Below are positions 38,931-50,045 of a stretch of 64,000 nt of DNA, piece after piece. A program made the position numbers and the translations under genes. Under the pieces are notes generated by a model. That model saw only the letters and a program-made list of their open reading frames with translations. It was not told where the DNA came from and ran no database searches. The stretch lies in NCBI GenBank assembly GCA_029204225.1, contig CM055097.1:75044860-75108859 (forward strand). Direction: 5' to 3'. Position 1 is the stretch's first letter. Every line of letters starts with the position of its first letter. Origin of the DNA: Diphasiastrum complanatum (lineage: Eukaryota > Streptophyta > Lycopodiopsida > Lycopodiales > Lycopodiaceae).

Positions 38931-40211
38931 GCTGAATTTCTGAAATTAGTTCAATCATGTGGTCTACTGACCTAGATGGTGGTAAATCATAATGTAATTC
39001 AAATGAAAAAACACTAAATTCATTTACGATCTATTCTTTCATTGCTTGTTCATGATCTAAATTTACTAAGTTAAAAATTGTTGAGAATTCACAACCATTT
39101 AGATACATTTCAAAAACACCCACAATTGGAATAGCAGATATAGAAAAAACTTCATATTGTGAATAGTCCAATGCTTCCATTTCATTAACTATAGAAATTT
39201 TATCCAACGGACGTAAAAAATTACTGCCAAATAATGTAACTATCTTATCACCCTCCTTGAAAGTGAGAACATGCTTCTCAAAATCAATTATTAGAAAAGG
39301 CGATTTAGTAAATAACCATTCGTATCCCAAAATTAAATCAGTACAGGCTAGGTCTAAAACATGAAAATTAACTAATTCTATGTGTCATTGCATCAAAACT
39401 TTCATGACTTTTACATTCCAAGTCTCCAACTCTGCTCGTGACGCTAGATAAACTTTATATCTATGATTGCTGGCTTTAGGTTTCAAGGTGAGTTTCTGCA
39501 CAACATAAGAATTAATAAAATTATGAGTTAAACCATTGTTCAATATAATACTCACTTCTTGATTTTTAACTGTGCCAAATAAACGGAAATGTTCCTTAGG
39601 CAAGAAAGAAGCAGTATTGAAAGAACATTCATACTCACAATCTGCCAGGTTAATTTCCAAAGCCTTACCATTACCCCTTGGGATCTCAATCATGTGAGCC
39701 GACATTTTCTTCCTTTATGGACAAAACTTCATCATATGTCCAGTCTTTTTACAATCAAAACATAAGTTCTCTTTTTTAGCCTTTTCCCAGGACATAGATT
39801 TCCTAAATCTCTTTCTCTTCAGTTTCCTAGGTTCTGATATTGCTTGATCCAATTTGTCAAAATATTTTACTAGGTATGGACCATGCTTCTTCCCCTTCTT
39901 GGTTTTCACAGTGGTTGGAATTTGCGTAGACTGCTTCCTGGATGCTATCAAATCATATGCTTTCGAAATTCGAAACGCATCCTCGAGGCTTTGAAGCACA
40001 TTTCGTCTGCATTCACTTCCGACATGCCAACTTTGCATCGAATAATGGAACCCTATTTCATAGGTCCATAAATTTTTGGATATAGGAGTCCAAGCTCTTT
40101 GTACCCATTTTGCAATTCACAAACTTCAGGTAGTAGTCAACGTCATCCGCTATCACGAAAGCTTTTTTAAAGACTTCCACAAACGCATTCTGATAGTTGG
40201 CTTCACTCTAT
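38931..40211 (-). mobile_element. Gypsy fossil I, inverted second copy of the gag-protease region
   Basis: Minus strand, from the same reverse transcriptase start back through protease (GYEWLF motif), CCHC knuckle (CFDCKKTGHMMKFC) and gag. It is a mirror of 37.6-38.93 kb with many differences (perhaps 85% alike by eye), so it is not a fresh palindrome. It is broken. Confidence 0.8.
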
Positions 40212-41196
40212 ACCACCAATTTTTCACAAAGCTTAAAAAATTAGACAACTAGAGATTCACAAAGATCTCAACCATGCATGAATACTCAAATATGGACTCC
40301 TCCTCATTCTAGACATCCAATGGGATCTCAAATTGACCCTCACACTCTCACAAAGAAAGTTGAATAGAACTAGTTTGAGTTTCATACATACTATGTCAAT
40401 TTTTGCTTAATAAATTATTGCAATCACCCCTATTGGATTCCACCAATTACTCTACCTCTTAAGACTTGGAATGAAATTCAAAATCAAAGGTTGTGATTTT
40501 TCTCACTAAGATATTGTGCTTCAAAGAGCTAATGCCACTTAGAAAGATTTGATCACCTGGGAAGAGACGAACTCTCCACCAATAACAACACAAAATGAGC
40601 TTCTAGATCTTGCCTTCTACAAAGGAAGGAACTCTTAGAAAATTGGATATCTTTCTACACATTTGCCATAGACACCTTAATGACTCTTTTCAGACCTTAC
40701 AATCACTCAAACAAATTGAGTAGGGTTGAACAATGTGACTTGGATCTCAATCTCTTTTCTAGAACTCTCAATTTAAGCCAATCTATGTCAAATTCTACAA
40801 AAGATTTGCATAGATGCTCTATATGCACTAGAAACTCTCAAAGGTTTCACTTGGAGGACAGATCCAAGGATGTTTTCTAGAAAATTGATGCTTCTAAACT
40901 TGACCCTATCACTCTTGAACAAATCTAGAGTGATGGTACAATGGATTACAACCTCTCACCTTGCATATCACTCCTTAATCTATGATTTTTAGCAAAATCT
41001 CTCTTAACTTCAACATACACTCAAAAAATCAGAGAAGATCAATTAATGCACCTTTTTCAAGCTTCAATTTTAATTTTTTTGGCTGATCTAATCCAAGAAC
41101 TAATAAAGGGATTAGATTCACTATAGAAAATGCTTGATTTTGCACCAAAAATCACTCAAATTGGGTATGTGAGTCAAATTCTACAAATTTTTGAAT
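40212..41196 (-). repeat. Inverted copy of the copia C leader
   Basis: The reverse complement matches 47150-47762: CCACCAATTTTTCACAAAGC, GATTCACAAAGATCTCAACC, CATGCATGAATACTCAAATA, then CACTCAAATTGGGTATGTGA. About 0.33 kb in the middle (roughly 40300-40628) has no partner there. No coding sequence. Confidence 0.7.
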
Positions 41197-42300
41197 TGGT
41201 ATTCAAGGCTCAACTCCTATCTCATATCACTCGGATTTTGTCTAATTGAATATGACCCTTCTCGATATTATAAGTTTGTAGATAACTTTGTAATTATACT
41301 TCTCATCTATGTAGATGATATCATTCTTTGTGGAAATAATGAGAAGCTAGTTGAAAAGACTAAGCATGCACTCGGTACTGAGTTTAAGATGTAGGACTTA
41401 GGAGTTCTTCACTATATTCTAGGCCTTGAACTAGATATCTGGAAAGGTCATGCATTTATAAGCCAAAGTAGATATGCACTTTTCATGCTCAAGAAAGTCC
41501 AGATGGAAAATTGTAAAGGCATAGATACACCTATGGAGCACACTGTAAAAGTTCCTATGAAAGATGATGAAAAATCCTTTGAGGACATCACTCTTTATAG
41601 GAGTCTTATTGGCTCACTTATTTGGTTAACAGTGACTAGGCTTGATCTAAGCTTTTGTTTCATAAGCTAAGTCAACAATGCAGGATCCAAAGGTCTATCA
41701 CTAGAAGTTGGCTAAAAGAATCTTGAGGTATATATCGTCTACCTTAGATTTTGGACTATTATACAAGGGAGAATATCTGACTTTGATTGCTTTTTCAAAT
41801 TCAGATTTTGCAGGAGACAAGTTGGATAGAAAATCCACAAGTGCTTACACTATATTTCGTGGAGGGAACTTGGTTTCTTGGCTATCAAAGAAGCAGACAA
41901 CTATTTCCTTATCATCCTGTGAAGCTGACTATAAATCTCTTACAACCACAACAAAAGAGATTTTATGGACCAAAAGGCTACTTTTGGAGCTAAAGTGTTA
42001 TGCAGATGAAGATCTTCCAATTATCAAGAATGACAACATTTCTGCTCGAGCTCTTGCAAAGAACCCAGTTTTCCATGCAAGGAGCAAACACATTGAAGTA
42101 GCTCATCATTTTGTAAGAGAAAAAGTCCTTGGGAGAGAGATCTCACTGGAGCATGTTGATTCTACAAATTGTGTTGCAGATCTTCTCACCAAGCCACTAC
42201 TCAAGAATGTCTTTATCAAGATGAGGTCTAACCTGGGCCTAATTTTGCCGGATCTGTACGGCCTCACACGTGTGAAAAGAGTGTCCTTAAAGTATGTAGG
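41197..42300 (+). mobile_element. Copia fossil, reverse transcriptase end plus RNase H
   Basis: It carries the copia YVDD motif (LLIYVDDIILCGNN), the TPME and YRSLIGSLIW signatures, and a long RNase H stretch (41708-42325) with DFAGDKLDRKSTSAYTIF, VSWLSKKQTTISLSSCEADY and HIEVAHHFVREKV. It ends at LTR B, for which it could be the preceding 3' end. No gag or integrase is attached. A few disruptions. Confidence 0.8.
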
Positions 42301-42307
42301 AACATTA

Positions 42308-45300
42308 TGTGAAAGATTCAACTAGTTTCATCACATTTTGCAATATTTTCATATTTGGCATATTGAGGCCAAAACTTGTTTTAGACTTAGAGGTTGACTT
42401 TTCAAAGTTCATTAGTCTAAATTTCATTTGAATAAACCCTTTTTGAAAGTGTGAGAAAGTTCGTATGCGAGTTTGAGTAGATTCAATTTGAATAGTTGGG
42501 TACATTGCATCTAGACCCAAAATTAGTAGGGTTAGTATTTTTGTGGGAAAGCCAAGTGGCCAAATAGGGTTTGTAGAGTGATCTTCTCTCTTCTCTATCT
42601 CATTTCATGCTTATACATAGTTCTCTTGTGTTCTACTATCCATTGGTGCACTATCTTGGTGATTGCTTGCAATTCTATGTGTAGAGTGATCTATATTTGT
42701 TATTTTTGGATCCACACGTGTGAAATACAGTAGCTTGCTGGTTTTTTACAGATAGCAATAGTACATAATCATTTCATTCAAGTTTGATCAAGTTCTATTG
42801 GTGTTTGCATCTCAATTTGTGTGTAGATGCTGATTTTTCTACATTGGTGAGATTGGTAGTGTACTTCTCTTTCTAACCAAAGATCATTCAAGTAGATTGG
42901 ATCTTAAGGATCTAAAATCTTTCACATGGCATCAAAGCTTGTGTTTCAAGTTATGAAGGAGAAAATCATATCTATCAATGATTTGGTGAAGATATCAAGT
43001 CTAGAGCATGCTAGAGAGGATTCTACACCAAAATCGGATTTTTTGCTTTTGTAGATTGGATCTTTTGTAGATCAAAACACTAAATAGGTAAATATACTTA
43101 TTCAATTCTGATTTTTGAATTCACATATTGGATTTGGCCAATTTTTGGATCATTGGTTCAGCCTAAGTGGTGGCTTATAGATTGCATATCAAATTTTCAG
43201 CATTTGCATGTAGATTTGGAAGAGTCATTTTTTTGTGATTTTGTCAAAACCCTAATTTTGATTGGATTTGTAGATAGTGAGGTTGCTGGACTTCATTTGA
43301 GTGTATTTCAATCTTAGGAAGTGGCAAAAGTCATTAGATTGAGGATAGATCATAGGTTGATCAAGATTCCATGATTCTATGTGTTAATTTGCTTGGATAA
43401 GTGCTAGAAGAGAATTTGTGAGATAGTTTGAATTCTTAAATGATTTCTTTTGAAAGAATTTGTTGTTGTTCAAAGGAGTGCTTTGTGCATTGAAGTAGGC
43501 TGAAAGAGAAGATCAGGTCATTGTTACATGGCAACCTCAATTGGAGTCATGTTGGAAGCCAATGATAGGCTTACCTCAAGTAACTATTCATTGTGAAAAG
43601 TGAGGATGGAGTCACTTCTTGAGACGAATGATGTTTTAGATATTGTTGTAGGGTTGGAAGAGAGACCAACAACACAACAAGATCAATTGAGGTATGACAA
43701 GGGGGCCAAGAAGGCTCTACACATGATAAAGATGAATGCTACCAATGAACTTCTCAAGGAAGTTGGTAAGTGCACATCATCTTTGGAAGCTTGGAATTCA
43801 TTGAAGAAGCTTTATGAGTCCAAGCCTACTTCTAGAGTGCTGACTCTAAGAAGGCAAATCTTTTCTTGTTTGCAAAAGAATGAAAAAAGTCCAAGTACTT
43901 TTGTTTTGAGAATGAAAGCATTGAATGATGAGTTAGCTTGCATAGATGAAAGCATTAAGAAAGGAGGGCTTATTCAAGTGATTCTTAATGACTTGTTGGA
44001 TGCTCATGTTAACATTGTTCAAAGTATTGCTATTCAAAAGACTTTGCCAAGTTTGATGGATATTCAAGAGATCTTAATCAATGAGGAATATAGGCTTCAA
44101 GCAAGAGGTGGATCTACATTGACACTTCAAGAGGATGCTATGTTCACACAAGACAAATTCAAGGGCAAAACTAAAAGTAAGTGGTCTAAATGGCAAGATC
44201 AAATAGATGCTTCTTCAAGTGGCAAAAAGAAGGATAGATCAAAGATCAAGTGCTTCTATTGTGGCATCAAAAGACACTTTGCAAGTGAGTGCTAGAAGAA
44301 GAAGAGAGATCAAGGAGACGAGCAAGGTAATCTTACTCTTGATGAGGATGGTTTGGATGTTCAAGATGCAAATGATGATGCTTTTGTGATGTTTTCATGT
44401 ATGCTTGCTAATGATGTAGATCTAGATCCTTGGTGGATTGATAGTGGAGCAAGTTCACACATGACCTTTCACAAAGAGTACTTTACTTCTTTGTTGGCAT
44501 ATGGAGATAACAAGAGGGTGATCTACACGGCCAATGATGGTGAGTGTGCAATCAAAACGATTGCCAAATTCCTATTTCTCTCTCTACAAATAGGAATGTT
44601 CATTTGGAGGATGTCTTGTTTATTCCATCTATTACCAAGAATTTGCTTAGTGTGAGTCAAATGCTAAGTAAGGGCCTCAAGGTGGAGTTTGATGGAGATG
44701 CTTGTTTGATCAAAAGGAAGGATGTCTTGATTGGAAAAGGTAAAAGACAAGGGAAGTTGTTCAAACTTTATGTTTGTGTTATTGCTAACCAAGTTGGATG
44801 TGTTGCAAGGGAGCAAATTTCTATTCAAGAGGTTTGGCACAAAAGGATGGGACACCTCAACTTCAAGTCATTGGAGGTAATGGCAAGAAAGAAGGCTGTG
44901 ATTGGTCTTCCAAGTTCCTTAAGTAATGACAATCATGTTTGTGAGTCTTGTGTTTTGTCTAAGTCACATAGACTACCTTATACTAGATCTATTTCCAGAT
45001 CCACAAAGCATTTTCAACTTGTACATTCGGATATTCATGGATTTACTACAATTAGCAATAGTGGAGCTAAGATGTATGTAACATTCATTGATGATTTTAG
45101 TAGATTTTGTTGGATCTATCTACTAAAGAGCAATGATGAAGTGTATGATGTCTTTGTCAAGTTCAAGAATGCAAGGGAGAACCAATTTTCCACAAAGAAG
45201 AAGTGCTTGAGAGGTGACAATGGTGGTGAGTACATATCTAACAAGTTCAAGGCCTTTTGTGATGAGCATGGGATCAAGAGGGGGTATACAACATCAAGGA

Positions 45301-46130
45301 CCCCACAACAAAATGGAGTGGCTGAAAGGAAGAATAGGACTTTATGTGAAAGTGCCAAAGCCATGAGGTTTAAGTGCTAATCTTGACAAACCATTTTGGG
45401 ATCAAGCTTTGTTGTGTGCCAATTTCTTGTGCAATAGGTGGCTGAGTGCTATTTTGGATGGAAGGACACCTTTTGAGATGCTATTCAAGAGGAGGCTGAG
45501 TGTCAACTTTATAAGAACCTTTGGATGCACATGCTATGTCAACATTACTCTTGATGATAGGACCAAGGAGGATCTATCTTCAAAAGGAGTTATTTTTGTT
45601 GGATATAGTGAGGTGAGTAAAGCCTACAAGGTTGACATTCCTTCTACTAACAAAGTAATTGTTGGTAGAGATGTCATTTTTTATGAGAGAAATATTACAA
45701 AGGTGTCTTCAAGTATGATTGATGGTAGAGTGGATGGATCTAACATTCTTGATGTTGATGAAAATGATCCTACTTTGGATGGTGATGATGATGGACCTTC
45801 ATCTAGTCAAAAGCCAAGGAGAACATCAAGAGAAAGACAAGTACCTCCAAGGCTCACATATGATGAAAAGGGTAAGAAAGTAGTTTCTGGAAATTATGTT
45901 CCTTTCCTAACCTCTTTGGATGAGCCTACAAGTGTATATCAAGCAAGGAAAGAAGAGGAGTGGATGCAAGAAATGGATCTCAAGTATCAAGCTCTTATGA
46001 AGAATGGAACATGGAGATTGGTGGAGTTGCCTAAGGACAAGAAAGCTATTGGATGCAAATGGATCTTCAAGGTGAAGACAAACCAAGATGGATCTATCAA
46101 CAAGTACAAGGCAAGGTTAGTGGCAAAAGG
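42308..46130 (+). mobile_element. Copia fossil B (5' LTR, gag, protease, integrase, start of RT)
   Basis: LTR B 42308-42926 begins TGTGAAAGATT and ends AAATCTTTCACA. The primer site is a variant of the initiator-Met type (TGGCATCAAAGC, 42927-42938). Gag runs from about 43530 and ends in a CCHC knuckle (CFYCGIKRHFASEC); the protease has WWIDSGASSHMT; integrase has the H..H..CESC domain and a D,D,E core (LVHSDIHG, FIDDFSRFCW, TTSRTPQQNGVAERKN); a linker is followed by the reverse transcriptase start (GCKWIFKVKTNQDGSINKYK). Element C interrupts it at 46131. A partial LTR B at 49490-50045 may be its 3' LTR: CATTA before 42308 and CATCA after 50045 could be a worn target duplication. It is among the better preserved fossils here, with a few disruptions. 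Confidence 0.85.
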
Positions 46131-48165
46131 TGTGAAAAATGCAAAAATAAGCTTGGTAGAGGCCAAAAATCTTGTATATAGATAAACACACGTGTGAAAC
46201 TAATGTACTTGTCATTTACCATAATCATATAGGATGTACATATGATTTAATTCAAGTTCTAGTGGCTAAAAAGGCCAAAAACTAGTTTTCTAGACATATG
46301 ACACATGCCATCAATCTATTGATTGCATGAGCCACATCCTTTGGTTAGGTGTCATATCCCATGTGTAGAGAACAACTCACACATGTGGAATAAGCTGAAG
46401 TAGGTGAATTTTGAGTTCTAGAAGATTTCCAAGTAGATTTTTATATAGAAGGAAAATAGACCAAAAGTGCTCAAAATAGAAGGTTTTGTCCAAGTGTCAG
46501 TTTTGCATGATGAATCATCATATGACAAAGCACCTTCACACATGTGGGATCAGAGGGATGATCAGTACCACGAGCTCTCACTTATTGTATATATAGAGCC
46601 ACATTTGGCCATAATCAGTGTGAGACACCAATATTGGTTTTGGAAGGAATTTTGAGTGATTCTCTCCATTTGTCTACATTTGTTTTGATTGTTTTGAGGT
46701 TCTATCAATGTGTACCTGATTTTTAGGTTGGAGTCCATACTCAGACAATGTTTCACATGTGTGAAACCAGAAAGTACACCTACCTTCAATTAATGATTGT
46801 TCTTGTTAGGATTTTGTGTCTATAATTGATCTAGATTGATCTTAATCTCAAGTAGATTGATAGATCAAGTAATCTGACAACCAATCCCTCTTGAGGATCA
46901 GATTAGGATCCACTCTTGGTCCTTTTTGTACTTTTTTCACATGGTATCAGAGCCTAGTACAAGAGTTTTTGTTGAAATTGATAGGGTTAATCCAAATCAA
47001 AGCCAAAATTAGCAATTTTTGGAAACTAGTCAAATTTTGGGTAGCGAGCTGGGTTTGATAGATATTCTCAAAAATTTTGGACCAGAACTTGTTGTGGGCT
47101 GTAGGAACTCTTTTCACACGTGTGAGTACGTACAGCTCCGGTTTTGGCTGAGAAAATTCAAAAATTTGTACAATTTGACTCACACACCCAATTTGAGAGA
47201 TTTTTGGTGCAAATTCAAGCATTTTCTATAAAGAATCTAATCCCTTGATTTTTTCTTGGATTAGATCAGCCAAGAAATTAAATTTGAAGCTTGAAATAGG
47301 TGCATTAATTGATCATCTCTAATTTTTTGAGTGCATGTTGAAGTTGAGAGAGATTTTGCTAAAAATCATAGGTTGAGTGATATGCAAGGTGAGAGGTTGA
47401 AATCCATTGTACCATCACTCTAGATTTGTTCAAGAGTGATAGGATAAAGTTTAGAAGCATCTGTCCTCCAAGTGAAACCTTTGAGAGTTTCTAGTGTCTA
47501 TGCAAATCTTTTGTGGAATTTGACATAGATTGGCTTCAATTGAAAGAAGAGATTGAGATCCAAGTCTTATTATTCAATCCTACTCAATTTGTTTGAGTGT
47601 TTGTGAGGTTTGAAAAGAGTCATTAAGGTGTCTATGGCAAATGTGTAGAGAGAGATACAATTTTCTAAGAGTTCATATTTGAGTATTCATGCATGGTTGA
47701 GATCTTTGTGAATCTCTAGTTGTCTAATTTTTTAAGCTTTGTGAAAAATTGGTGGTATAGTTTGTTGTCAAAGCGAATCAAATTCATTCTAAATCTCAAG
47801 TGTGAGATTATTTGGGTCAAGAGTGAGTCCAAAATAAGTGATTAAGTTTTATTTTTTTTGTATTTGAAACAAAACCCATCTTTTGTTCAAGAATCTCAAG
47901 TGTTGAGAGAACCAGTCAAGTGAAAAGAAAAATCTAGGTGTCAAATCTTTTTCATATCCATTTCAACTTTCAAAAGGAGGAGTCATTGGTATCTGATGAA
48001 TCCAATAGGAGTTTGGATCTGATTTCTTTTGTGATTTGATTCAAAGATTGTGGGCTTTTGTCTCAATGATCAAAGCAAAGTTTTCAAGTGACTAGTCATT
48101 AGTATGAAGACTGATTCTTAGGTTTGTGAGCTGGATCTTTTGTAGATCATTCTAGATTATCGAAG
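46131..48165 (+). mobile_element. Copia fossil C: 5' LTR and leader
   Basis: LTR C 46131-46941 (811 bp) begins TGTGAAAAATGC and ends CTTTTTTCACA, followed at once by TGGTATCAGAGC (46942-46953). A TATATATAGAG TATA-like box lies near 46589. The LTR contains four copies of the CACAYGTG-type palindrome (46187, 46376, 46535, 46751). The 1.2-kb leader carries a further one (47114). It lies inside the reverse transcriptase region of copia B. No 3' LTR C is seen, so the element is incomplete. Confidence 0.8.
46187..46766. promoter_or_regulatory. Four G-box/E-box type palindromes in LTR C
   Basis: CACACGTGTG (46187-46196), CACACATGTG (about 46377), CACACATGTG (about 46537) and TTTCACATGTGTGAAA (46751-46766). 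Cores of this type are bound by plant bHLH, bZIP and BZR-type factors. A role in LTR transcription is inferred from position only. Confidence 0.5.
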
Positions 48166-49509
48166 ATGTTCAAATCTAGTCTCTTGAAAGTCACAAATTA
48201 CATTTGTAAAATCATATCACAGGTTTTTATTCACATGACATCAATAGGTGGCATCCTATTGAAGGAAAGAAAGGATCCTAAGTACAACCTTTGTGGCAAG
48301 GGAGGATATATTTTCTCAAGATGCTACAAAAAGAAGACCAATCCATCCAAAGAGAACCAAAGCAACGGGGCCGAGGAGAAGGATGGAGCTTCAAGTTTGA
48401 AATGCAAATACAAGAAGGACAAGTCCAAAGGAAGGTGTTTCCTTTGTGGAAAGGTGAATGAGGCTTGGAGTCTTACAAGGACTTGCAAGACTTGTCTTCA
48501 AGAGTTCATCACAACACATGTCAAATCTTTTGAAAATTTTCATTTAGAAGTGCATTCTTTGGTGCAAGATACAAAGATAGATGGCACTTTCTTAAAAGTA
48601 ACTTGGATTTATTTTATGTCCTTGGAGAGTAGTTTGCTTGAAACTTTAGATAAGCTCAAACTTATTGCTATTATCCAAGAGAAATTAATCAAGAATAAGG
48701 AGCAATCTCAAAATGAAAATAGTTTCATTTATGCTATCATGTCAACTTATGAAGAACCATTTTGCTTTGAAGAGATTTTTGTATCTCAAAGGTGGATTAA
48801 GGCAATACTAGTTGAGTGTGATGCCTTAAAAGATAGCAAAATATGTTTTTCTTGTAAGCTTACATTAGTTATGAAGTCAAGGAAATGGAAATATCTTCAT
48901 AATGTAGGATCTTTTGGTTTCAATAAGATCATGAATGATGTGTTCATTCATAAAGATGAAAATTGTAAGTTTTCAATCTTAAAGGCAAGTTGTAGACTTC
49001 TTATGAGAATAAGTGAAGCATCCAAAGTGGACACTTATATCCATAAGCAAGTAGTTAGCCTTATTGAGATGGAAATGCCTTTTGATTTCAATATTAGAAA
49101 AATCATGCCAAGTTGTGGTGATTTTTGGACTTATGTTTCTAGCATAAGTAATCTTGATAATCATAGGAAGTGCATATTGAATGGTCATACTTGTTGTGAT
49201 CATTATGAGACATGGAGGTCTCAGATTTCCATAAAAAAGGAGCACCATGAAGAGGATCTTAAGGAGTCATCTCAAGGTTCAAATGTGCCAAGGATTGAGG
49301 AGGAGAAGTTTTCTCAAGGTTCAAGTGTGCCAAGGATTGAGGAGGAGAGACCTTCTCAAGTTGGGATTCCAAAAAGAAACTCAAGAAATATGTTGAGTCC
49401 ATGTGGCTCACATTTCAAGGGAAAGAGGAGAATATCTCATGTGGTATACATCACATACTTACTTCTCTTATGTCATTTGATAAATCGATTTGCTAGACTT
49501 AGAGGTTGA
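48166..49509 (+). CDS. Uninterrupted 447-codon frame, probably copia C-derived
   Basis: The longest open frame in the window. Near residues 40-55 is a knuckle-like NLCGKGGYIFSRC followed by a Lys-rich stretch, and near 90-113 a second set of cysteines (CFLCGK...CKTC). Around residues 195-225, STYEEPFCFEEIFVSQRWIK and AILVECDAL resemble the start of copia reverse transcriptase (EEP..FEEA...W..AM..E..AL); SEASKVDTYIHKQVVSL further on resembles SP.AK.DT.R..VSL. Near residues 385-420 a 14-residue unit (SQGSNVPRIEEEKF) repeats two to three times. Protease and integrase are absent. The last few codons lie in LTR B sequence. It follows the C leader, so it may be the coding part of C in an unusual layout, or a diverged fossil open by chance. 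No host family is recognised. Confidence 0.5.
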   Translation: MFKSSLLKVTNYICKIISQVFIHMTSIGGILLKERKDPKYNLCGKGGYIFSRCYKKKTNPSKENQSNGAEEKDGASSLKCKYKKDKSKGRCFLCGKVNEAWSLTRTCKTCLQEFITTHVKSFENFHLEVHSLVQDTKIDGTFLKVTWIYFMSLESSLLETLDKLKLIAIIQEKLIKNKEQSQNENSFIYAIMSTYEEPFCFEEIFVSQRWIKAILVECDALKDSKICFSCKLTLVMKSRKWKYLHNVGSFGFNKIMNDVFIHKDENCKFSILKASCRLLMRISEASKVDTYIHKQVVSLIEMEMPFDFNIRKIMPSCGDFWTYVSSISNLDNHRKCILNGHTCCDHYETWRSQISIKKEHHEEDLKESSQGSNVPRIEEEKFSQGSSVPRIEEERPSQVGIPKRNSRNMLSPCGSHFKGKRRISHVVYITYLLLLCHLINRFARLRG

Positions 49510-50045
49510 CTTTTCAAAGTTCATTAGTCTAAATTTCATCTGAATAAACACTTTCTGAAAGTGTGGGAAAGTTAGAATGCGAGTTTGAGTAGATTCAATT
49601 TGAATAGTTGGGTACATTGAATCTAAACCTAAAATTAGTAGGGTTAGCATTTTGGTGGGAAAGCCAAGTGGCCAAATAGGGTTTGGACCTGTTATAAAAG
49701 GATGTAACTAGTGGAGAGAGTGATATTCTCTCTTCTCTACCTCATTTCATGCTTATACATGGTTCTCTTGGGTTCTACTATCCATTGGTGCACTATCTTG
49801 GTGATTGCTTGCAATTCTATGTGTAGAACAATCTATATTTGTTATACAGTAGCTTGTTGGTTTTGTACGGACAACAACAGTACATAATCATTTCATTCAA
49901 GTTTGATCAAGTTCTATTGGTGTTTGCATCTCAATTTGTGTGTAGATGCTGATTTTTCTACATTGATGAGATTGGTAGTGTATTTCTCTTTCTACCCAAA
50001 GATCATTCAAGTAGATTGGATGTTAAGGATTTGAAATCTTTCACC
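49490..50045 (+). repeat. LTR B, partial copy
   Basis: Collinear with 42384-42926 (AGACTTAGAGGTTGAC to AAATCTTTCAC); the first 76 bp or so of the LTR are absent. It is a candidate 3' LTR of copia B. Confidence 0.8.
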
